Positions 1 through 11,500 of a DNA stretch of 64,000 nt are shown in pieces. This DNA is from Vicia villosa. Its lineage: Eukaryota > Streptophyta > Magnoliopsida > Fabales > Fabaceae. The notes beneath the pieces are model-generated. The model was given only the letters and a program-made list of their open reading frames with translations. It did not search any database and was not told the DNA's origin. Position numbers and translations under genes: made by a program. Each line of letters opens with the position of its first letter. The stretch's first letter is position 1. The stretch covers positions 107,053,055 to 107,117,054 of the forward strand of contig NC_081185.1 in assembly GCF_029867415.1 (NCBI RefSeq). The letters are read 5' to 3'.

Positions 1-519
1 AGTGCCCCTAGACTCCTTCTAACGCAAGTTGGTTGTATCAAAGACTATGCAGCGGAAAACAGTCATATTTCAACAGAACTTACACAATGCTTACTCCATG
101 AATCTATGGTAAGCATGACATCCAAGGATTGAATGTAATTCAACCCTACACACTGCTTGCTTCTGCACCAAGCAACATACTTAGCCAAGTTTCCTGACCA
201 TAAGGAGCTTTGAGCACAAAGGTAACCTTATCAATGTCTTCACTCCCGCATGAAGATTTTGACAATACTCTTCTCTATGCTGACTATAGGCTGAACAATT
301 CCTTCCAAAGTCTTCACTCCCGCATGAATTCCTTGAATTTTTCTTGTTCCAGCTTCTTCCTCTCCTTTGGCCGGGTTGCTCTAGTCATACACAAATAGGT
401 CCATCCTCCACTTCAAGGGACCATACAATATGAACACTCCTTGATCAAAAAATCTTCTACCATGTACACAACTAGAAAGTATCCCCCATGGATCTCATCC
501 AGAAACAGACAGGATGCTT
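1..519 (-). other. Copia leader / internal region, noncoding
   Basis: Sequence downstream of the PBS on the minus strand. No reading frame that looks like gag is visible. An 18-bp direct repeat, tcttcactcccgcatgaa, occurs at 237-254 and 311-328, 74 bp apart. The short open frame on the plus strand at 210-398 runs across it in the wrong orientation for the element and is not supported as a gene. Confidence 0.5.
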
Positions 520-531
520 GCTATGATACCA
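520..531 (-). other. Primer-binding site (initiator tRNA-Met type)
   Basis: On the minus strand the sequence TGGTATCATAGC starts 2 nt inside the LTR end. It matches 11 of 12 bases of the usual plant copia PBS (TGGTATCAGAGC), which is complementary to the 3' end of initiator tRNA-Met. It fixes the orientation of the element: the LTR at 534-1533 is the 5' LTR and the element reads leftwards. Confidence 0.72.
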
Positions 532-533
532 AT

Positions 534-1533
534 TGAAATTCCGGTAAGACAGAACTCAGATGTCATATATGGATGTCGTGACATCTGATCTGACATTATA
601 AAACAGATAAGGTAGGCAAAATAAAACAATGTAGAAAATAAAGAACACAACAGAATTGTTCACCCAGTTCAGTTCAATCAACTTACTCTAGGGGCATACC
701 AAGCCAGGGATGAAGTCCACTATTAGTAGTACCAATTCAGAGCTAAACTCCCAGTTTACAACTCCTTACTTAATCACTACCCAATGACCCCTCTACCTAG
801 GTTCTCCCTAGATATAGAATATCTCCATTCCACTCCCAATCACAACAATGATGTTTAGCAGTCAACAACTCAGCCACTGCATCGACATCCTAATTACCAA
901 CACTCTAAATAAACAGAATGGAATCGATCCATAAACACTATCATCACTTATTGCATCAGAGCTTCTGAGTGAATACATTAAACCTCTTACCTACAGGTTT
1001 CGAGGCACAAATTAGTGACCTTCCCACAAACCGGGAGGTTCACCTACACGGCTAACCCTAATGGTTACATCTTTCTAAACACCAGCTTGCTTAATAAACT
1101 AGGTTACAAAATTTCCTATTTATAACCTATTCCCAACTGGACTTGGGCTTACAATCACAACATTATTTGCTGTTACAAATCACAAAAAAATTTCTGCTAA
1201 AAACAAGGTCTTCAATCATAAGTTTATTAATTTGTCTCCATAATTAGAAACTGCATAATCTTCAATATTCTGACTTGATTCTCTTGACCTTTAAACTTGC
1301 GCCTCTTAGGATTGCATAATATTCCATAGAATATTCTGCATCTGTTGAGTACTTACGGAATCTTTATATTCCAGCTCAGCAGGCCAGTGACAGTTAAATA
1401 TAACAGCAACCGCTGTCAAATACTAATGTCATGACATCCAGCATGACATCCAACGGAAAACCTGTATTAGCTTAACACATATGCTGCCTGATATGTTTTA
1501 CCAAAAAATGCAGCCAACTTAAAAACATCTACA
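534..1533 (-). repeat. 5' LTR of copia element
   Basis: About 1,000 bp bounded by TG at 534-535 and CA at 1532-1533 (a CA at 1534-1535 is an equally possible end, because the satellite also begins with ca). On the minus strand it is followed by the 2-nt spacer AT and then the primer-binding site. The partner 3' LTR is outside the window, so length and boundaries rest on the terminal dinucleotides, the PBS position and the abrupt change to satellite sequence. Confidence 0.68.
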
Positions 1534-3387
1534 CAATTTCTGAAATTTATTTCCCTTCTCCAAAAACGTGGACTATCATATACAATTTATAAAATTTCTT
1601 TCCCTTTTCCAAAAGTGTGGGTTATCATATGCAATTTCTGAAATTTCTATACCTTCTCCAAAAACGTGGACTATCATATGCCATTTCTGGATTTTCTTTC
1701 CTTTCTCCAAAAACGTGGACTATAATATGCAATTTCTGGAAATTCCTTACCTTCTCCAAAAATGTGGACTATCATATGCAATTTCTGGAATTTATTTCTC
1801 TAGTCCAAAAACATGGACAATCACATGCAATTTTTGGAATTTCTTTACCTTCTCCAAAAACGTAGACTATCATAGGAAATTTCTGGAATTTATTTCCCTT
1901 CTCCAAAAACATGGACTATCACATGCAATTTCTGAAATTTCTTTCCCTTCACCAAAAGCGTGGACTATCATATGCAGTTTCAGAAATTCCTTTTCCTTCT
2001 CCAAAACGTGGACTATCATATGCAATTTCTAAAATTTCTTTATCTTCTCCAAAAACGTGGACTATCATATGCAACTTCTTGAATTTCTTTCCCTTCTCCA
2101 AAAACATGGACTATCATATGGAATTTCTGGAATTTCTTTTCATTCTCCAATAACATGGACTATCATATGCAATTTATGGAATTTCTTTACCTTCTCCAAA
2201 AACTTGGACTATCATATGCAATTTCTAGAATTTCTTTACCTTCTCCAAAAACACGGAATATCATAGGCAGTTTCTGGAATTTATGTCCCTTCTCCAAAAA
2301 CCTAGACTATGACATGCAGTTTATGAAATTTCTTTCCCTTCTCCAAAAGTGTGGACTATCATATGTAGTTTCTGGAATTTCTCTTCCTTCTCCAAAAACG
2401 TGGACTATCATAGGCAACTTCTGGAATTTATTTCCCTTCTCCAAAAACCTAGAATATCACATGCAATTTCTCAAATTGTTTCCCTTCTCCAAAAGCGTGG
2501 ACTATCATATGCAGTTTGTGGAATTTCTTTTCCTTCTCCAAAAACGTGGACTACCATATGCAATTTTTTAAATTTCTTTACCTTCTCCAAAAACTTGGAC
2601 TATCATACGCAATTTCTTGAATTTCTTTCCCTTTTCCAAAAACGTGGACTATCATATGCAGTTTCTGGAATTTCTTTTCCTTTTCCACAAACGTGGACTG
2701 TCATATGCAATTTCTTGAATTTCATTCCCTTCTCAGAAAGCATGGACTATGATATGCAATTTCGGAAACTTCTTTACGTTTTCCAAAAAGGCGGACTAGA
2801 AATGCAATTTCTATAATTTCTTTCCCTTCTCCAATAGCGTGGACTATAATATGCAATTTCTTGAATTTCTTTTCCTTTTCCAAAAAAGTGTACTATCATA
2901 TGCAATTTCTGAAATTTCTTTACCTTCTCCAAAAACTTAGACTATCAAATGCAATTTCTGGTATTTATTTCCCTTCTCCAAAACCGTGGACTATCACATA
3001 CAATTTCTTAAATTTCTTCCAAAAGTGTGGACTATCATATACAATTTCTGGAATTTCTTTCACTTCTCCAAAAACGTGGACTATCATATGCAATTTCTGG
3101 AATTTCCTTACCTTCTCCAAAAACGTGGACTATCATTTGCAATTTTTGGAAATTCCTAACATTCTCCAAAAATGTGGACTATCATATAAATTTTCTGGAA
3201 TATATTTCCCCTCTCCAAAAACGTGGACTATCATATACAATTTAAGAAATTTCTTTCCCTTTTCCAAGAGCGTGGGTTATCATATGCAATTTCTGAAATT
3301 TTTATACCATCTCCAAAAACGTGGACTATCATATGCAATTTCTGGATTTTCTTTCCCTTCTCCAAAAACGTGGACTATAATATGCAA
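1534..3387. repeat. 49-bp satellite array, left block
   Basis: Tandem repeat with a 49-bp monomer, about 38 copies. Most monomers carry the landmarks cgtggactatcatatgcaat, a gaattt or gaaattt core, a homopyrimidine run (tttctttcccttctcc or close) and ccaaaaa. Point variants such as ggactatcatagg, tagactatgacatg and gggttatcat mark monomer types that recur in fixed order. One shortened monomer occurs near 3011-3025, where the aaatttcttcc stretch lacks about 10 bp of the pyrimidine run. The plus-strand open frames in this block are a by-product of the repeat. Confidence 0.97.
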
Positions 3388-4046
3388 ACTTCGTGACTTT
3401 TATGTAGTATAGCACACGGAAATCTTCCAAAAGACCAATGTATGCAAGTTAAACAAACTTCGTGTCATTTATGCAATAAAGCACAAGAAAATCTTCATAA
3501 ATCTCAAGCTTGCAAGTTTACAGAATTTTGTGACTTTTATGTAGTATAGCGCATGAAAATCTTCAAAAAGACAAAATGTTGTAGGTTTAAATAACTTCAT
3601 GATTTTTATATAGTATAACACATGAAAAACCAATGTATGCATGTTTAACGAAATTCATGACTTTTATGTAGTATAGCACACGATAATCTTCCAAAATACC
3701 AATGTATGCAAGTTTAACGAACTTCGTGATATTTATGCAGTAAAGCACATGAAAATCTTCATAAAAACAAAATTTTGCAAGTGTAACGAACTTCGTGACT
3801 TTTATGTTGTAAAGCACACGAAAACCTTCCAAAATATGAAATTTTGGAAGTTTAACAAACTTCTTGACTATTATGTAGTAAACACAAGAAAATCTTCCAA
3901 ATTACCAATGTATGCAAGTTTAACGAACTTCGTGACTTCTATGTATTATAGCACACGGAAATCTTCCAAAATATTAAAATTTGCAAGTTTAACGAACTTC
4001 GGGACTTTTGTGTAGTATAGCACACAAAAATCTTCAAAAAGACCAA
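3388..4046. repeat. ~69-bp tandem repeat island inside the satellite
   Basis: About ten head-to-tail copies of a ~68-69 bp repeat, with units beginning near 3388, 3458, 3525, 3593, 3651 (after a shortened unit), 3720, 3789, 3858, 3926 and 3996. The shared core is aacttcgtgacttttatg, then tagtatagcacac, cttccaaaa and tatgcaagtttaacg. Units alternate between a form with ccaatgtatgc and a form with aaaattttgc, suggesting mixed subtypes. Divergence between units is higher than among the flanking 49-bp monomers. Left junction with the satellite falls in the shared string atgcaa, right junction in aattt. Not recognised as a known family. Confidence 0.9.
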
Positions 4047-5335
4047 ATTTAATTACCATCTCCGAAAACATGGACTATCATATGAAATTTCTGGATTTTC
4101 TTTCCCTTCTCCAAAAACGTGGACTATAATATGCAATTTCTGGAAATTCCTTACCTTTTCCAAAAATGTGGACTATCATATGCAATTTCTGGAATTTATT
4201 TCTCTTCTCCAAAAACATGGACAATCACATGCAATTTCTGGAATTTCTTTACCTTCTCAAAAAACGTAGACTATCACAGGCAATTTCTGGAATTTATTTC
4301 CCTTCTCCAAAAGAGTGGACTATCATATGTAGTTTCTGGAATTTCTTTTCCTTCGCCAAAAACGTGGACTATCATAGGCAACTTCTGGAATTTATTTCCC
4401 TTCTCCAAAAACCAGGAATATCACATGCAATTATTCAAATTGTTTCCCTTCTCCAAAAGCGTGGACTATCATATGCAGTTTCTGGAATTTCTTTTCCTTC
4501 TCTAAAAACATGGACTATCATATGCAATTTCTGAAATTTCTTTACCTTCTCCAAAAACTTGGACTATCATACGCAATTTCTTGAATTTCTTTCCCTTTTC
4601 CAAAAACATGGACTATCATATGCAGTTTCTGGAATTTCTTTCCCTTCTTTAAAAACATGGACTATCATATGCAATTTCTGGAATTTCTTTTCCTTTTCCA
4701 AAAACGTGGACTGTCATATGCAATTTCTTGAACTTCATTCCCTTCTCCGAAAGCGTGGACTATGATATGCAATTTCGGAAATTTCTTTACCTTTTCCAAA
4801 AAGGTGGACTATCATATGCAATTTCTATAATTTCTTTCCCTTCTCCAATAGCGTGGACTATAATATGCAATTTCTTGAATTTCTTTTCCTTCTCCAAAAA
4901 CGTGTACTATCATATGCAATTTCTGAAATTTCTTTACCTTCTCCAAAAACCTGGACTATCATATGCAATTTCTGGTATTTATTTCCCTTCTCCAAAACCG
5001 TGGACTATCACATACAATTTCTTAAATTTCTTCCAAAAACGTGGAATATCATATACAATTTTTTGAATTTCTTTCCCTTCTCCAAAAATGTGGACTATCA
5101 TATGCAATTTCTGGAATTTCCTTACCTTCTCCAAAAACGTGGACAATCATATGCAATTTCTGGAAATTCCTAACCTTCTCCAAAAATGTGGACTATCATA
5201 TAAAATTTTTGGAATTTATTTCCCTTCTCCAAAAACGTGGACTATCATATACAATTTATGAAATTTCTTTCCCTTTTCCTAAATCGTGGGTTATCATATG
5301 CAATTTGTGAAATTTCTATTCCTTCTCCAAAAACA

Positions 5336-8300
5336 TGGACTATCATATGCAATTTCTGGATTTTCTTTCCCTTCTCGAAAAACGTGGACTATATTATGCA
5401 ATTTCTGGAAATTCCTTACCTTCTCCAAAAATGTGGACTATCATATGCAATTTCTGGAATTTATTTCTCTTCTCCAAAAACATGGACAATCACATGCAAT
5501 TTCTGGAATTTCTTAACTTCTCCAAAAACGTAGACTATCATTGGCAATTTCTGGAATTAATTTCCCTTCTCCCAAAACATGGACTATCACATGCAAATTC
5601 TGAAATTTCTTTCCCTTCTCCAAAAGAGTGGACTATCATATGCAGTTTTTGAAATTCCTTTTCCTTCTCCAAAAACGTGGACTATCATATGCAATTTCTA
5701 AAATTTCTTTATCTTCTCCAAAAACGTGGACTATCATATGCAATTTCTTGAATTTCTTTCCCTTCTCCAAAAACATGGACTATCATATGGAATTTCTGGA
5801 ATTTCTTTTCCTTCTCCAAAAACATGGACTATCATATTCAATTTATGGAATTTCTTTTCCTTCTCCAAAAACGTGGACTATCATATGCAATTTCCTGAAT
5901 TTCTTTCCCTTCTCCAAAAGCATGGACTATCATATGCAATTTCGGATATTTTTTTACCTTCTCCAAAAACTTGGACTATCATATACAATTTCTGGAATTC
6001 CTTTACGTTCTCCAAAAACACGGACTATCATAGGCAGATTCTGGAATTTATTTCCCTTCTCCAAAAACATGGACTATCATATGCAGTTTCTGGAATTTCT
6101 TTACCTTCTCCAAAAACACGGACTATCATATGCAATTTCTGGAATTTATTTCTCTTCTCCAAAAACATGGACAATCACATGCAATTTCTGGAATTTATTT
6201 ACCTTCTCCAAAAACGTAGACTATCATTGGCAATTTCTGGAATTAATTTCCCTTTTCCCAAAACATGGACTATCACATGCAATTTCTGAAATTTCTTTCC
6301 CTTCTCCAAAAGAGTGGACTATCATATGCTGTTTTTGAAATTCCTTTTCCATCTCCAAAAACGTGGACTATCATATGCAATTTCTGAAATTTCTTTATCT
6401 TCTCCAAAAACGTGGACTATCATATGCAATTTCTTGAATTTCTTTCCCTTCTCCAAAAACATGGACTATCATATGGAATTTCTGAAATTTCTTTTCCTTC
6501 TCCAAAAACATTGACTATCATATGCAATTTATGGAATTTATTTTCCTTCTCCAAAAACGTGGACTATCATATGCAATTTCTAGGATTTCTTTCCCGTCTC
6601 AAAAAAACGTGGGCTATCATATGCAATTTCGGAAATTTCTTTACCTTATCCAAAAACTTGGACTATCATATGCAATTTCTGGAATTTCTTTACCTTCTCT
6701 AAAAACACGGACTATCATAGGCAAATTCTGGAATTTATTTCCCTTCTCCAAAAACGTGGACTATCATATGCAGTTTCTGGAATTTCTTTTCCTTCTCCAA
6801 AAGCGTGGACTATCATAGGTAGTTTCTGGTATATCTTTTCCTTTTCCAAAAACATGGACTATCTTAGGCAATTTCTGGAATTTATTTCCCTTCTCCAAAA
6901 ACCTAGACTATGACATGCAATTTCTGAAATTTCTTTCCCTTCTCCAAAAGCGTGGACTATCATATGCAATTTCTGGATTTTCTTTCCCTTCTCGAAAAAC
7001 GTGGACTATATTATGCAATTTCTGGAAATTCCTTACCTTCTCCAAAAATGTGGACTATCATATGCAATTTCTGGAATTTATTTCTCTTCTCCAAAAACAT
7101 GGACAATCACATGCAATTTCTGGAATTTCTTAACTTCTCCAAAAACGTAGACTATCATTGGCAATTTCTGGAATTAATTTCCCTTCTCCCAAAACATGGA
7201 CTATCACATGCAAATTCTGAAATTTCTTTCCCTTCTCCAAAAGAGTGGACTATCATATGCAGTTTTTGAAATTCCTTTTCCTTCTCCAAAAACGTGGACT
7301 ATCATATGCAATTTCTAAAATTTCTTTATCTTCTCCAAAAACGTGGACTATCATATGCAATTTCTTGAATTTCTTTCCCTTCTCCAAAAACATGGACTAT
7401 CATATGGAATTTCTGGAATTTCTTTTCCTTCTCCAAAAACATGGACTATCATATTCAATTTATGGAATTTCTTTTCCTTCTCCAAAAACGTGGACTATCA
7501 TATGCAATTTCCTGAATTTCTTTCCCTTCTCCAAAAGCATGGACTATCATATGCAATTTCGGATATTTTTTTACCTTCTCCAAAAACTTGGACTATCATA
7601 TACAATTTCTGGAATTCCTTTACGTTCTCCAAAAACACGGACTATCATAGGCAGATTCTGGAATTTATTTCCCTTCTCCAAAAACATGGACTATCATATG
7701 CAGTTTCTGGAATTTCTTTACCTTCTCCAAAAACACGGACTATCATATGCAATTTCTGGAATTTATTTCTCTTCTCCAAAAACATGGACAATCACATGCA
7801 ATTTCTGGAATTTATTTACCTTCTCCAAAAACGTAGACTATCATTGGCAATTTCTGGAATTAATTTCCCTTTTCCCAAAACATGGACTATCACATGCAAT
7901 TTCTGAAATTTCTTTCCCTTCTCCAAAAGAGTGGACTATCATATGCTGTTTTTGAAATTCCTTTTCCATCTCCAAAAACGTGGACTATCATATGCAATTT
8001 CTGAAATTTCTTTATCTTCTCCAAAAACGTGGACTATCATATGCAATTTCTTGAATTTCTTTCCCTTCTCCAAAAACATGGACTATCATATGGAATTTCG
8101 GAAATTTCTTTTCCTTCTCCTAAAACATTGACTATCATATGCAATTTATGGAATTTATTTTCCTTCTCCAAAAACGTGGACTATCATATGCAATTTCTAG
8201 GATTTCTTTCCCGTCTCAAAAAAACGTGGGCTATCATATGCAATTTCGGAAATTTCTTTACCTTATCCAAAAACTTGGACTATCATATGCAATTTCTGGA

Positions 8301-8569
8301 ATTTCTTTACCTTCTCTAAAAACACGGACTATCATAGGCAAATTCTGGAATTTATTTCCCTTCTCCAAAAACGTGGACTATCATATGCAGTTTCTGGAAT
8401 TTCTTTTCCTTCTCCAAAAGCGTGGACTATCATAGGTAGTTTCTGGTATATCTTTTCCTTTTCCAAAAACATGGACTATCTTAGGCAATTTCTGGAATTT
8501 ATTTCCCTTCTCCAAAAACCTAGACTATGACATGCAATTTCTGAAATTTCTTTCCCTTCTCCAAAAGCG
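5336..8569. repeat. 1,617-bp tandem duplication (33 monomers) within satellite
   Basis: Positions 5336-6952 recur at 6953-8569 with an offset of 1,617 bp, exactly 33 x 49. The two copies are almost identical over their whole length; visible differences include a few bases near 6480-6510 versus 8097-8127. The 236-codon open frame at 5628-6338 recurs unchanged at 7245-7955. Upstream of 5336 and 6953 the monomers differ, which sets the left boundary. Confidence 0.9.
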
Positions 8570-11500
8570 TGGACTATCATATGTAGTTTCTGAAATTTCT
8601 TTTCCTTCTCCAAAAACATGGACTATCATAGGCAAGTTCTGGAATTTATTTCCCTTCTCCAAAAACCTGGAATATCACATGCAATTTATCAAATTCTTTC
8701 CCTACTCCAAAAGCGTGGACTATCATATATAGTTTCTGAAATTTCTTTTCCTTCTCCTAAAACATGGACTATCATAGGCAAGTTCTGGAATTTATTTCCC
8801 TTCTCCAAAAACCTGGAATATCACATGCAATTTATCAAATTCTTTCCCTTCTCCAAAAGCGTGGACTATCATATGCAGTTTCTGGAATTTCTTTTCCTTC
8901 TCCAAAAACGTGGACTATCATATGCAATTTCTGAAATTTCTTTACCTTCCCCAAAAACTTGGACTATCATACGCAATTTCTTGAATTTCTTTCCCTTTTC
9001 CAAAAACATGGACAATCATATGCAGTTTCTGGAATTTCTTTCCCTTCTTTAAAAACATGGACTATCATATGCAATTTCTGGAATTTCTTTTCCTTTTCCA
9101 AAAACGTGGACTGTCATATGCAATTTCTTGAACTTCATTCCCTTCTCCAAAAGCATGGACTATGATACGCAATTTCGGAAATTTCTTTACCTTTTCCAAA
9201 AAGGTGGATTATCATATGCACTGTCTATAATTTCTTTCACTTCTCCAATAGCGTGGACTATAATATGCAATTTCACGAATTTCTTTTCCTTCTCCAAAAA
9301 CGTGTACTATCATATACAATTTCGGAAATTTCTTTACCTTCTCCAAAAACCTGGACTATCATATGCAATTTCTGGTATTTACTTCCATTCTCCAAATCCG
9401 TGGACTATCACATACAATTTCTTAAATTTTTTCCAAAAGCGTGGACTATCATATACAATTTATGGAATTTCTTTCCCTTCTCCAAAAACGTGGACTATCA
9501 TATGCAATTTCTAGAATTTCCTTACCTTCTCTAAAAACGTGGACTATCATATGCAAATTTCTGGAAATTCCTAATCTTCTCCAAAAATGTGGACTATCAT
9601 ATAAAATTCCTGGAATTTATTTTCCATCTCCAAAAACGTGGACTATCACATGCAATTTTTCAAATTATTTCCATTCTCCAAAAGCATGGACTATCATATG
9701 CAGTTTCTCGAATTTCTTAACCATCTCCAAAAACGTGGACAATCATATGCAATTTCTGGAATTTGTTTTCCTCCTCCAAAAACATGGACTATCATATGCA
9801 ATTTCTGGATTTTCTTTTCATTCTCCAAAAACGCGGACTATCATCTGTAATTTCTGGAATTTCTTTTCCTTCTCCAAAAGTATGGACTATCATATGCAAT
9901 TTCGGAAATTTCTTTACCTTCTCCAAAAAGGTGGACTATCGTATAAAATTTCTAAAATTTCTTTCCCTTCTCTAATAGCGGGGACTATCATATGCAATTT
10001 CTGGATTTTCTTTTCCTTCTCCAAAAATGTGTACTATCATATGCAATTTCGGAAATTTTTTACCTTCTCTAAAAATGTGGACTATCATATGCAATTTCTG
10101 GAATTTATTTCCCTTCACCAAAAACGTGGACTATCACATACAATTTATGAAATTTCTTTCCCTTTTCCAAAAGCGTGGACTATCATATGCAATTTCTGAA
10201 ATTTCTATACCTTCTCCAAAAACGTGGACTATCATATGCAATTTCTGGATTTTCTTTCCCCTCTCCAAAAATATGGACTATCATATGCAATTTCTAGAAA
10301 TTCCTTACCTTCTCCAAAAATGTGTACAATCATATGCAATTTCTGGAATTTATTTCTCTTCTCCACAAACATGGACAATCATATGCAATTTCTGGAATTT
10401 CTTTGTCTTCTTCAAAAATGCTGACTATCACAGGCAATTTCTGGAATTTATTTCCCTTCTCCAAAAACCGTGGACAATCATATGCAGTTTCTGGAATTTC
10501 TTTTTTATCTCCAAAAACATGGACTATCATAGGCTGTTTCTGGAATTTATTTTCCTTCTCCAAAAGCGTGGACTATCATATGCAGTTTCTGGAATTCCTT
10601 TTTCTTCTCCAAAAACGTGGACTATCATATGCAATTTCTGAAATTTCTTTATCTTCTCCAAAAACGTCGACTATCATATGCAATTTCTTGAATTTCTTTC
10701 CCTTCTCCAAAAACGTGGACTATCATATGCAAATTCTGGAATTTCATTACCTTCTCCAAAAACGCGGACTATCATATGCAATTTCTGGAATTTATTTCCC
10801 TTCTCCAAAAACGTGGACTATCATATGCAGTTTCTGGAATTTCTTTTCCTTCTCCAAATGCGTGGACTATCATAGGCAGTTTCTGGAATTTCTTTTCTTC
10901 TCCAAAAACGTGGACTATCTTAGGCAATTTCTGGAATTTATTTCCCTTCTCCAAAAACGTGGTCTTTGAAATGCAGTTTCTGAAATTTATTTCCCTTCTC
11001 CAAAAACGTGGACTATCATATGCAGTTTCTGGAATTTCTTTACCTTCTCCAAAAACACGGACTATCATATGCAATTTCTGGAATTTATTTCTCTTCTCCA
11101 AAAACATGGACAATCACATGCAATTTCTGGAATTTCTTTACCTTCTCCAAAAACGTAGACTATCATTGGCAATTTTTGGAATTAATTTCCCTTTTCCCAA
11201 AACATGGACTATCACATGCAATTTCTGAAATTTCTTTCCCTTCTCCAAAAGAGTGGACTATCATATGCTGTTTTTGAAATTCCTTTTCCATCTCCAAAAA
11301 CGTGGACTATCATATGCAATTTCTGAAATTTCTTTATCTTCTCCAAAAACGTGGACTATCATATGCAATTTCTTGAATTTCTTTCCCTTCTCCCAAAACA
11401 TGGACTATCATATGGAATTTCTGAAATTTCTTTTCCTTCTCCAAAAACATGGACTATCATATGCAATTTATGGAATTTCTTTTCCTTCTCCAAAAACGTG

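Larger units (their letters stand above)
1..1533 (-). mobile_element. Ty1/copia element, 5' end (SIRE/Maximus-like), partial
   Basis: A truncated-by-window LTR retrotransposon on the minus strand. It consists of leader DNA (1-519), a primer-binding site (520-531) and a complete-looking 5' LTR (534-1533), so the rest of the element lies to the left of the window. The LTR starts TG and ends CA, and the PBS resembles the initiator-Met tRNA complement used by copia elements. The LTR contains several copies of the motif gatgtcatgacat or its close variants, which I associate with SIRE/Maximus LTRs in legumes; that lineage call is from memory and only moderately secure. Its 5' end directly abuts the 49-bp satellite, so it probably inserted into the array. 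No gag reading frame begins within the 530 bp of leader seen here. Confidence 0.72.

Noticed and set aside
3587..4015. Open frames in the 69-bp repeat island
   Set aside because: Periodic translations of a tandem repeat, no start or domain support.
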